Assembly (NCBI GenBank): GCA_945928575.1
Contig: CAMENP010000010.1
Coordinates: forward strand, 1 to 64,000
Reading direction: 5' to 3'
Source: an uncultured Butyrivibrio sp.
GTDB taxonomy: Bacteria > Bacillota > Clostridia > Lachnospirales > Lachnospiraceae
Length of the DNA stretch: 64,000 nucleotides
This document shows positions 10,147 to 19,118 of the stretch, piece after piece (positions within the stretch are counted from its first letter, which is position 1; each line of letters starts with the position of its first letter). The notes beneath the pieces were generated by a model that was not told the DNA's origin, made no database searches, and saw only the letters and a program-made list of their open reading frames with translations. A program made the position numbers and the translations under genes.

Positions 10147-11673
10147 TTGTACCGAATTTTAATAGTAGATGATGAGAAAATAGAGCGTAACGGTATCAAG
10201 TTCCTGCTTAAGAGAACAGGTATCGAATGTGAAGTGGCTGAAGCGGCTAACGGTAAAGATGCGCTTGAATACATTAAGAATAATGATATTGATATACTTC
10301 TTATGGATGTGAAAATGCCGTTTATGGATGGGATAGAACTTATTGATAATGTAGTCAGATTAAAGCGCAATATTAAATATGTTATTTTCAGCGGCTGCAG
10401 TGAATTTGATTATGCCAGACAGGCGGTACGCCTTGGGGTATCAGATTACATACTTAAGCCTGTGGATCCTAATGAGTTTGAGAATACCATGAATAAGGTT
10501 GTCAACGACCTTGAGGAATCCAGAATAGAGGATGACATTAAGACCAAGAGCCTTGATTACATGGCTGAGCACATGCTCTATATGGCTACCAATAAAGTCG
10601 ATATTTCTGAAATAGTGAAATACGGAGACGGAATTGTGTCAGCAGATTTTCTTAATGATTATGTCAGAATTATGCTGATGGAATTTGACGAGGATTTCTT
10701 TGGAAAGAAAGGCATGGATATTAAAGAAAAGCTCTACCAGTTTGAACCGCAGATAAGCAAGTATCTTAACCTCAACCAGAACCAGTCACTGCTTTTCTTT
10801 GATGATGCGGAACTTGATTATGTGGCTACTGCCGAAAGAATCAGCGGATATGTTGAAAGAGAATATGGTGCCGCATGTTATATTGCAATATCGTCACCGG
10901 TCAACGGAATGGATGATATCGGTAATAAAGTTGATGAGCTTGATGAGATTATGGAGAATAAGTTTTATCATAAGAACAGCCGTGTATTCTATGAGGGCGC
11001 ATCAGGTGATGATAATTCAATGATCCAGGTCGATGATGATACATTGATGAAGCAGATGCACCAGGATATTAAGATGAAAGATACCTTAAGTCTCCGTGCC
11101 CATTTTGACAGATTCTGTGATAAATACAGTAATAAGACCAAGTTTTCGCAGGTATATATTAAGTTCCTTTTTTCCAATCTGCTTAAGGATTTCTATGAAA
11201 ATATACCTAACGCCGATGAGAAACTTCTGAATGAAGAGATTGATGTGCTGTACAGAGCCACGAATTTTGATACTGTTAAGGAAATTGTGCTTAAGAATGC
11301 CAAAAGGCTTGAGGATGCATTCGGAGCTAATCCACAGATGCTGCATCGTGAGATTGAAATTGTAAAACAATACATCTATGAACATTATAACGAAGATATT
11401 ACTGTAGACAGTCTGGCGGAGAAAGTTTATATGGCACCAAGTTATCTGAGTTCCATATTCAAGAAAGAGACCGGACAGAATCTCAGTAAATTCATCAAGT
11501 CATACAGGATGGAACAAGCAAAGGAACTGCTTGAGAATACGATGCTTAAGATCGTTGATATTGCCAATAAATGCGGATATCAGAACGTATCCTATTTCTG
11601 CTCAAGCTTCAGGGATTGTTACGGCGTGAGCCCACAGAAATTCAGGGAAAACGGAGAAGAGGAAACTGAATGA
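10147..11673 (+). CDS. Response regulator with AraC-type DNA-binding domain (YesN-like)
   Basis: Receiver motifs VDDEKIE...DILLMDVKMPFMDGIEL; C-terminal AraC HTH (VDSLAEKVYMAPSYLSSIFKKETGQN...). TTG start with GGGAGG upstream. Confidence 0.9.
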   Translation: MYRILIVDDEKIERNGIKFLLKRTGIECEVAEAANGKDALEYIKNNDIDILLMDVKMPFMDGIELIDNVVRLKRNIKYVIFSGCSEFDYARQAVRLGVSDYILKPVDPNEFENTMNKVVNDLEESRIEDDIKTKSLDYMAEHMLYMATNKVDISEIVKYGDGIVSADFLNDYVRIMLMEFDEDFFGKKGMDIKEKLYQFEPQISKYLNLNQNQSLLFFDDAELDYVATAERISGYVEREYGAACYIAISSPVNGMDDIGNKVDELDEIMENKFYHKNSRVFYEGASGDDNSMIQVDDDTLMKQMHQDIKMKDTLSLRAHFDRFCDKYSNKTKFSQVYIKFLFSNLLKDFYENIPNADEKLLNEEIDVLYRATNFDTVKEIVLKNAKRLEDAFGANPQMLHREIEIVKQYIYEHYNEDITVDSLAEKVYMAPSYLSSIFKKETGQNLSKFIKSYRMEQAKELLENTMLKIVDIANKCGYQNVSYFCSSFRDCYGVSPQKFRENGEEETE

Positions 11674-13376
11674 TTGCCAGGATTCGCAGGAAAACTTCAG
11701 ATCTGAAACTGAAATATAAGCTTGTATTGATATATTGTCTTACAGGCTTTATTCCTGTGCTTATTATATTTCTCGTATCGCTTTTTCTGATGCGTGGAGT
11801 GTTGCGTGAGAACTCAACGGAGAATATTAATTCATATCTTTATCAGGCTACGGCATCTCTTGATGGTGAAATTAAGATATATGATAACTTATCCAATTAT
11901 ATTTCATTTAACCAGTCGATTTCCCAGGTTCTTAATTATGATTATGAATCCGTATATAACATGTATGACCAGTTTGTCACGGTAATGGATCCGTTGCTGT
12001 CGTCGCTGATGTATTTTCATGATGAGGTTGACAGGGTCACGATATATGTTGATAAAGATGTTGTAAAGCATGGTTCCACACTGGCGCCGATATCGGAAAT
12101 CTCCGATAAAGAATGGTGCAAAGAGGCACTCGCGGATAATGACAGCCACTGGTATGTGGATATGGATAATAAACAGGTTTTTTCGGTAAGCAGGCTTGTA
12201 CTTCTCAACAGACTTGGAATTGACGGCGTGTTATATATAAATGTAGATTATGATAAGGTTTTTGAACCATTCTCACAGACTATACTCAATGATTACGGAT
12301 TGTTTGTAACGGACAAGAACGGTAATCTGATATATGAATCCTCACAATATAAGCCATCCAATAAAAATTATGAGCTTACTTTTGATGAGTTCAAAGAAGT
12401 TGTGGCCGGACATTCTGGCAAATACAAAATAATTACGCAGGATTCATCCACTACGGGATGGAAAATCTGGTTTTATAAACCGGACAGTTTTATGATATCT
12501 TCGACCACCCCTATTATATGGATAGGAACGATTTCCATAATAGTATGTGTAGCAGCTGCGGTAGTCAGTACGGTTGCAACAAGCGGTTTTGTTACCAAGC
12601 GAATTGTCAAAATCCAAAAGAGCATGAAGGAAGTCGAGAACGGTAATCTTAATGTCAATATTCCGGTTGACGGTAATGATGAAATTTCAGACCTGACGTG
12701 CGGATTCGATACGATGGTATTGCGGCTCGACATGCTTATAAATGAAGTATACGACAGCAGACTTAAAGAAAAAGAATATGAGATGAAAGCACTTCAGGCG
12801 CAGATCAATCCGCATTTTCTGTATAATACGCTTTCACTCATCAACTGGAAGGCCATTGAGGCGGATGCGGATGATATAAGTAAGATAACACTGGCTTTGT
12901 CGTCCTTTTACAGAACATCGCTCAATAAAGGCAAGAATGTGATGAGCATTAAGGATGAGATTGACAATATGCGTTCATACCTCACAATACAGCAGATGAT
13001 GCATGACGGTGATTTTGATGCGGTCGTTGATATTGATGATAGTATTTTACAATACAACACACTGAACCTCATATTGCAGCCTCTTATTGAAAACGCCATT
13101 GACCATGGAATTGACCTTAATACCGGAGTGAGAGGCGTTATAAAGATAACGGGACGGCAGACGGAAGATGAGATAATCCTTACTGTTGAAGATAACGGCG
13201 TCGGAATGACCAAAGAGCAGGCGGACAAGATTATTACCAAAGATTCCAAAGGATACGGTGTCCGTAATGTCAACGAAAGAATTAAGCTTTATTATGGTGA
13301 ACAATACGAATTGAAGATAGAAAGTGAGATAGGAAAAGGGACAAAAGTCATAGTCCATTTCCCTAAGAAACTGTAA
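11670..13376 (+). CDS. Sensor histidine kinase (YesM-like)
   Basis: TM segments, HAMP, LQAQINPHFLYNTLS H-box and ATPase motifs (LQPLIENAIDHGI, VEDNGVGM). Confidence 0.92.
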   Translation: MIARIRRKTSDLKLKYKLVLIYCLTGFIPVLIIFLVSLFLMRGVLRENSTENINSYLYQATASLDGEIKIYDNLSNYISFNQSISQVLNYDYESVYNMYDQFVTVMDPLLSSLMYFHDEVDRVTIYVDKDVVKHGSTLAPISEISDKEWCKEALADNDSHWYVDMDNKQVFSVSRLVLLNRLGIDGVLYINVDYDKVFEPFSQTILNDYGLFVTDKNGNLIYESSQYKPSNKNYELTFDEFKEVVAGHSGKYKIITQDSSTTGWKIWFYKPDSFMISSTTPIIWIGTISIIVCVAAAVVSTVATSGFVTKRIVKIQKSMKEVENGNLNVNIPVDGNDEISDLTCGFDTMVLRLDMLINEVYDSRLKEKEYEMKALQAQINPHFLYNTLSLINWKAIEADADDISKITLALSSFYRTSLNKGKNVMSIKDEIDNMRSYLTIQQMMHDGDFDAVVDIDDSILQYNTLNLILQPLIENAIDHGIDLNTGVRGVIKITGRQTEDEIILTVEDNGVGMTKEQADKIITKDSKGYGVRNVNERIKLYYGEQYELKIESEIGKGTKVIVHFPKKL

Positions 13377-13385
13377 GAAATACAT

Positions 13386-13416
13386 AGGAATTCCGGATGA
13401 CGGAGTTCCTATTTTT
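13386..13416 (+). terminator. Rho-independent terminator after histidine kinase
   Basis: AGGAATTCCG GATGA CGGAGTTCCT ATTTTT. Confidence 0.7.
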
Positions 13417-13433
13417 GTGCATATTAACAAACG

Positions 13434-13498
13434 TCTAAGAAATCTGATATGTTTCTAAGAATATTGATATTTACGATTTCTCCATATCATTTTACAAT
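13434..13498 (+). promoter_or_regulatory. malE-like promoter region with two 20-bp direct repeats (candidate response-regulator operator)
   Basis: TCTAAGAAATCTGATATGTT (13434-13453) and TCTAAGAATATTGATATTTA (13454-13473), 15/20 identical; weak -35 TTTACG (13470-13475), 17-nt spacer, -10 TACAAT (13493-13498). Confidence 0.55.
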
Positions 13499-13585
13499 AA
13501 AAGAGCATTAAGGAAACACAATTAACACCGCAGAAAATTACATTTTCATAAGTCGGTTTTAATGAAAAAAAAGGAGGACATCTAA

Positions 13586-14860
13586 ATGAAATTTAGAAAA
13601 GTATCGGCTTTACTTTTAGCCGGAGCAATGTGTGCAGCAACTGTAGTTGGCTGCGGAAAAACATCTTCTTCAAGCGGAGCAGGATCAAACGATGCTACAA
13701 AGGCAGCAGAGGATGAAGAGATCACAGCTACTATCACTGTATGGAGCCCGGCAGAGGACCAGTCAGTAGACAATGGTGAGTGGTTACAGAAAATGTGTGA
13801 GAAGTTCAACGATGAGCATCCGAAGTGGAACCTTACTTTTAAGTATGGTACATGCTCAGAGGGAGATGCAGGTAAGACAGTATCAGCTGACCCTTCAGCT
13901 TCAGCAGACGTTTACATGTATGCAAACGATCAGACACAGACACTTATTGACGCTGGTGCAATTGCTAAATTAGGTGGTTCTGCACTTGAGACAGTTAAGA
14001 AAAACAACTCAGAAGCAATGCTTAAGACAGTTTCTATCGGAGATGATGTTTACGGCGTTCCTTTCACAGGTAACACATGGTTCTTATTCTACAACAAAGA
14101 CATCTTCACAGAAGATGATGTAAAGAACCTTGACACAATGCTTGCTAAGGGTAAGGTAGCATTCCAGCTTACAAACTCATGGTACATCGGTGGTTTCTAC
14201 TTCGGTAACGGATGTTCGGCATTCGGCGCTGACGGAACAGATGAATCAGCAGGTATCGATCTTACAGGTGATAAGGCTACAGAAGTTACAAAGTACCTTG
14301 TAGACCTTGCAGCTAATCCTAACTTCGTAAACGATGCAGATTCATCAGGAATCACAGGCTTCAACGATGGAACAGTAGGTGCTTTCTTCTCAGGTTCATG
14401 GGATATGTCAAACATCAAGATTGACAAGTCAAAAGTTGGTGTTGTAGCAGCTCCTACATATACACTTAACGGTGAAGAGAAGCAGATTAAAGCATTCGCA
14501 GGTTCAAAGGCAATCGGTGTTAACCCTAACTGCAAATACCCTCAGGTAGCAGTAGCACTTGCACTTTATCTTGGAAGCGATGATGCTCAGATCAGCCACT
14601 ATGAATCAAGAGGAATCATCCCTTGCAACATCGGTGCAGCAGCTAACGAGAAAGTAGCATCAGATGAGATGGCAAATGCACAGAACGATACAATGAACAA
14701 CAAGTCAGTTATGCAGCCTACATTCAAGGGAATGAGCAACTGGTGGACACCTGCTGAGAACATGGGTAAATCCATCGTAGCAGGAGAGACCACAAAGGAC
14801 AATGCAGCAGATAAGACAGCAGAGTTCAATGAAGGTGCTAACAACGGTGTTGTTAAATAA
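13586..14860 (+). CDS. Maltodextrin-type ABC transporter substrate-binding lipoprotein
   Basis: Lipobox VVGCGKTSSSS; MalE/SBP_bac_1-like (ITVWSPAEDQ, YGVPFTGNTWFLFYNKDIF, AFAGSKAIGVNPNC). Confidence 0.88.
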   Translation: MKFRKVSALLLAGAMCAATVVGCGKTSSSSGAGSNDATKAAEDEEITATITVWSPAEDQSVDNGEWLQKMCEKFNDEHPKWNLTFKYGTCSEGDAGKTVSADPSASADVYMYANDQTQTLIDAGAIAKLGGSALETVKKNNSEAMLKTVSIGDDVYGVPFTGNTWFLFYNKDIFTEDDVKNLDTMLAKGKVAFQLTNSWYIGGFYFGNGCSAFGADGTDESAGIDLTGDKATEVTKYLVDLAANPNFVNDADSSGITGFNDGTVGAFFSGSWDMSNIKIDKSKVGVVAAPTYTLNGEEKQIKAFAGSKAIGVNPNCKYPQVAVALALYLGSDDAQISHYESRGIIPCNIGAAANEKVASDEMANAQNDTMNNKSVMQPTFKGMSNWWTPAENMGKSIVAGETTKDNAADKTAEFNEGANNGVVK

Positions 14861-14930
14861 TTAATTAAAAATAACGGGTAAGGCACTGCTACAATGGCGG
14901 CAATTACCACTGTACGGTGCTCCCGTGTAG

Positions 14931-14954
14931 ATGCTCCGGAGCAATCCGGAGCAT
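14931..14954 (+). other. Intercistronic hairpin between substrate-binding protein and permease genes
   Basis: ATGCTCCGG AGCAAT CCGGAGCAT, 9-bp perfect stem. Confidence 0.6.
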
Positions 14955-14977
14955 TTATTGTAAGCACAAGGAGGTCT

Positions 14978-16369
14978 ATGATGCCTAAATTAAAAGCCGA
15001 GAAAAAAAGAAAAACCAAAGAGTTTTACGATCCGTATTGTTTTAGCAATGCGGTGAAAAAAGGAGACATTTTCACAAGACTTTCTATGTTGGTTATGGGT
15101 CTTGGAAATTTAGTCAGAGGCCAGATCGTTAAAGGATTATCATTTTTGGTGATCGAGGCAGCCTACATAGTATTTATGATTATGACGGGCGGAAAATGTC
15201 TGGTTGATTTGTTACACCTCGGAGGACAGCAGCAGATAGAGGTGTGGAATGAAGCAAAGCAGGTGTATGAATATACACAGGGTGATAACTCGTTGCTTAT
15301 GCTTTTGTTTGGTGTTGCAACGCTGTTTGTTACAATTTCATTTGTTATGTTCTGGCGCGCAGCAGTTAAGAGTTCATACAAAGCACAGTGTATGAAAGCA
15401 GCCGGTAAGAAACCGGATTCATTTATTCAGGACATTAAGAGCTTGTTTGACAAGAATTTACATAGAACATTGCTTACACTGCCAACACTTGGTGTTCTTG
15501 CATTTACCATACTTCCTCTTGTATTCATGATAAGTATGGCGTTCACCAATTACAGTAAGATAGATTCACATCTTACGATCTTTAACTGGGTAGGATTTGA
15601 GAACTTCCCGAAGGTATTCAGCTTTAACAGTTCGATCGGTAAATCGTTCTGGGGAGCTTTGGGATGGACACTTATCTGGGCAGTATTTGCAACTTTCTCA
15701 AACTACATTCTCGGAATGATTCTTGCGATTGTCATTAACCGTAAGAATACAAGAGGTAAGGGATTCTGGAGAACAATATTTATGCTTTCGGCGGCAGTAC
15801 CGCAGTTCGTATCCCTTCTTCTTATGAGAACAATGTTTAACAGAGAAGGTATTATCAATACACTTTTACAGAGATACACATCTCTCTCGGAACCGATTCC
15901 TTTCTGGGACAATGCGATGCTTGCGAGAATTGTAATTATCGTCGTTAACATCTGGATAGGTATTCCGTTTACAATGTTACAGGTTACCGGTGTACTTCAG
16001 AATATCCCGGCTGACCTCTACGAAGCAGCTAAGGTTGACGGTGCCGGACCGGTAAAGACATTCTTTAAAATTACCCTTCCGTATATGCTTTTCGTAACCG
16101 GACCTTACTTAATTACATCATTTACAGGAAATATTAACAACTTTAACGTTATTTTCCTCTTAAGCGGAGGCGGACCTGTTACGGATCTTTCATCCACATC
16201 AGGTAAGACTGACCTGCTTGTTACATGGCTATATAAACTGTCGGTTGACCAGCAGTATTACAATATTGCGGCCGTAATAGGTATCATGACATTCGTTGTC
16301 ATGGCTGTTGTATCACTCATTACCTATCATCGTACAGGATCATACAAGAACGAGGAGGGATTCCAATAA
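14978..16369 (+). CDS. Sugar ABC transporter permease (MalF-like)
   Basis: Binding-protein-dependent permease EAA-like loop EAAKVDGAGPVKTFFKITLPYM; SD AAGGAGG before ATG 14978/14981 (ORF open from 14894). Confidence 0.88.
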   Translation: MMPKLKAEKKRKTKEFYDPYCFSNAVKKGDIFTRLSMLVMGLGNLVRGQIVKGLSFLVIEAAYIVFMIMTGGKCLVDLLHLGGQQQIEVWNEAKQVYEYTQGDNSLLMLLFGVATLFVTISFVMFWRAAVKSSYKAQCMKAAGKKPDSFIQDIKSLFDKNLHRTLLTLPTLGVLAFTILPLVFMISMAFTNYSKIDSHLTIFNWVGFENFPKVFSFNSSIGKSFWGALGWTLIWAVFATFSNYILGMILAIVINRKNTRGKGFWRTIFMLSAAVPQFVSLLLMRTMFNREGIINTLLQRYTSLSEPIPFWDNAMLARIVIIVVNIWIGIPFTMLQVTGVLQNIPADLYEAAKVDGAGPVKTFFKITLPYMLFVTGPYLITSFTGNINNFNVIFLLSGGGPVTDLSSTSGKTDLLVTWLYKLSVDQQYYNIAAVIGIMTFVVMAVVSLITYHRTGSYKNEEGFQ

Positions 16370-17304
16370 TGAAGAAAATATCAACAGGAGCCAAGATTGG
16401 CAAAAAAACCACAAATGTTTTTGTTCACATATTACTTGCCGTGCTGGCATTTATATGGGTACTCCCTATTTTGTTCATAATAATGGTCAGCTTCAAGTCT
16501 GATCAGGGACTTCAGATAAGGACACTTCTTCCGGACGCATGGCTGCAGAGTGCTAAAGCCGCCCACCCGGATATGTTTGCGAATGTTACAAGAGGATTTA
16601 TTCCGACCCTTGATAATTACAAAAAGCTTTTTACCGATACGACCAATGTGTTTAACTTTCCACAGATGTTCGTTAATACATTGATTATTTCGATTTTTTC
16701 ATGTATCATCTCAGCATTCTTCGTATTATCAGTATCATATGTTATGTCGAGAATGCGTTTTAAGATGAGAAAGCCTTTCATGAATGTAGCACTTATTTTA
16801 GGCATGTTTCCCGGCTTTATGTCAATGATTGCAGTGTACTACATTCTGAAATCAATTGGACTCACGGAGGGCGCCATGATCAGAGTGGCTCTTATCATGG
16901 TTTACTCCGGAGGTTCAGGCTTAGGTTTCTACATTGCGAAGGGATTCTTTGATACGATACCGAAGTCAATCGATGAAGCCGCTTATATTGACGGTGCAAC
17001 GAGATGGCAGGTATTTACAAAAGTTACGATTCCTCTTAGTAAACCTATCATTGTATATACTGTTTTACAGTCATTTATGGCGCCATGGCTTGATTTCATA
17101 TTTGCGAAGGTCATATGCAGGGCCAACAAAGAATATTATACCGTTTCGGTTGGTCTTTGGAACATGCTTGAAAAGGAATATATTTATTCATGGTTCAACT
17201 GTTTTGCAGCCGGTGCAGTAGTGATTTCAATTCCGATTATTATTCTGTTCATGGTAATGCAGAAATTTTACCGTGAAGGAGTATCGGGAGCAGTTAAAGG
17301 TTAA
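16369..17304 (+). CDS. Sugar ABC transporter permease (MalG-like)
   Basis: EAA loop DEAAYIDGATRWQVFTKVTIPLSKP; adjacent to MalF-like gene. Confidence 0.9.
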   Translation: MKKISTGAKIGKKTTNVFVHILLAVLAFIWVLPILFIIMVSFKSDQGLQIRTLLPDAWLQSAKAAHPDMFANVTRGFIPTLDNYKKLFTDTTNVFNFPQMFVNTLIISIFSCIISAFFVLSVSYVMSRMRFKMRKPFMNVALILGMFPGFMSMIAVYYILKSIGLTEGAMIRVALIMVYSGGSGLGFYIAKGFFDTIPKSIDEAAYIDGATRWQVFTKVTIPLSKPIIVYTVLQSFMAPWLDFIFAKVICRANKEYYTVSVGLWNMLEKEYIYSWFNCFAAGAVVISIPIIILFMVMQKFYREGVSGAVKG

Positions 17305-17322
17305 TATTGAACTAAAATATAT

Positions 17323-17351
17323 CAGCCCCGGTCGGTATCTGGCCGGGGCTG
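17323..17351 (+). other. GC-rich intercistronic hairpin
   Basis: CAGCCCCGGTC GGTATCT GGCCGGGGCTG; no T-tract. Confidence 0.55.
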
Positions 17352-17426
17352 TAACTAAAGATTGCCATATAACCGGTACAGGTGGTATTATTATTGCATA
17401 GCAAATATCTGCAAGGAGAAATAACA

Positions 17427-19109
17427 ATGAAGAGATCCACCAGAATAATAGCATCGGCAATAATGCTTTTAATGATATTTATACAGACAGGTTGTAATTC
17501 AGCATCAACCACCAGTAAACTTTCCGATGATGAATTTGAAAGACAGATGCAGGAAGCTTCCACGACGCCATATGGCAAATATCCGGAACTGATCACATAT
17601 ACTCTTGGCAAACTTACCGGAAGCAATAATTCCAATATGCCTGAAGGTGACACATACGAAGATAATGAATATACGAGATTTCTTAAGGATTTTCTCAATA
17701 TCCAGAATAAGGATGTTTTTGAAGAGGCTGACGAACAGTATGATTCCAGTGTTACGATGGATATTCAGTCCGGAAATATGCCGGATATCATGATCGTAAG
17801 CGATATTGATGATGTCAATATGCTTGTAGAATATGATATGATAGAGGATCTTACTCAGGCGTATAATGACTGCATGACCGATAAGATTAAAGATATCTAT
17901 GCAGGATATGGCGACAGCGTAAAGGATCTGATTACTTTTGACGGTAAAATAATGGCCATTCCGGAGACTAATATTGATGACGGACCTAATCTGATCTGGC
18001 TCCGCAAGGACTGGATGGACAAATTAGGACTGGCCGAGCCTAAGAATCTGTCGGATGTGGAATATATTATTAAACAATTCCTTTTAAAGGATCCGGGAGA
18101 AAACGGACCGGGCAACACGGTCGGACTTGTATGCGATCCGAGCCTTTGCGGCGGATGCGGATACAGCAGTGAATATCTTCTTGATATAGTTTTCGCTGCA
18201 TACGGAGCATTCCCAAAACAGTGGATTGAAGGCAAAGACGGCAAAACAGTATATGGTTCAATACAGCCTGAGGCGAAGGAAGCGCTTGCCCATATAAATG
18301 AAATGTATGAGACCGGTATCCTTGATAATAATTTTTTGTTAAGAACAAGCAGCAATATAATAGAACTTGTTGTAAACGGACAGTGCGGTTCATTTTTCGG
18401 ACCGTGGTGGGCACCTAATAATCCGCTTATGGAGGCTGTAAGTGCCGATCAGAGTGCTGACTGGCAGCCATACCTTATAGAGACGGATGAAGACGGAAGC
18501 ACAAGCTATCATTCGCAGCAGCCGTCATATAAATATGTTGTTGTGCGTAAGGGATATGAACACCCTGAGGTGGCATGCAAGATTGTCAGTGTTCTTTTTG
18601 ACTATATAAGATATGAGGAAAAGGATAACGATAATTTCAAGAAATATTATCAGGATAATGTTGATCCGACAGCCAGACCGCTGGCAATTAATGTGGATTA
18701 CAGCGATGCATTGTCAATCTGCTATTCTGAGATCAGCGGAGTGCTTAACGGTACCAAGGATGAGTCCGAACTTCCGATTCTTGAAAAATCATATTACGAG
18801 TCTTGCAAGGCATATCTGGATAATCCGGACAATGCAACCGCAGAAGAGTGGGCGGCTTATATGTCAAGAATTAAGGCATGTGAGACAATTTCGAGTGGCA
18901 GCTTAAGAGAAGTTCCTTCATTGTATTTCGGCGAGACGAATACGATGCAGAGCGATTGGTGGAAATTGGAAGAACTTGAGAATAAGACATATTTACAAAT
19001 AGTAACCGGGGAACTGTCGATAGATGAGTTTGACAATTTTGTGTCAAAGTGGAATGAGAGCGGCGGTTCATTAATAACGAGAGAGGTCAGGGATGCCCTG
19101 ACGGAATAG
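17427..19109 (+). CDS. Long extracellular solute-binding lipoprotein (LplA-like)
   Basis: Lipobox FIQTGCNSAS; large solute-binding-like protein (NMPDIMIVSD, IWLRKDWMDKLGL); ATG 17427 with SD AAGGAG. Confidence 0.75.
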   Translation: MKRSTRIIASAIMLLMIFIQTGCNSASTTSKLSDDEFERQMQEASTTPYGKYPELITYTLGKLTGSNNSNMPEGDTYEDNEYTRFLKDFLNIQNKDVFEEADEQYDSSVTMDIQSGNMPDIMIVSDIDDVNMLVEYDMIEDLTQAYNDCMTDKIKDIYAGYGDSVKDLITFDGKIMAIPETNIDDGPNLIWLRKDWMDKLGLAEPKNLSDVEYIIKQFLLKDPGENGPGNTVGLVCDPSLCGGCGYSSEYLLDIVFAAYGAFPKQWIEGKDGKTVYGSIQPEAKEALAHINEMYETGILDNNFLLRTSSNIIELVVNGQCGSFFGPWWAPNNPLMEAVSADQSADWQPYLIETDEDGSTSYHSQQPSYKYVVVRKGYEHPEVACKIVSVLFDYIRYEEKDNDNFKKYYQDNVDPTARPLAINVDYSDALSICYSEISGVLNGTKDESELPILEKSYYESCKAYLDNPDNATAEEWAAYMSRIKACETISSGSLREVPSLYFGETNTMQSDWWKLEELENKTYLQIVTGELSIDEFDNFVSKWNESGGSLITREVRDALTE

Positions 19110-19118
19110 GAGCAATTT

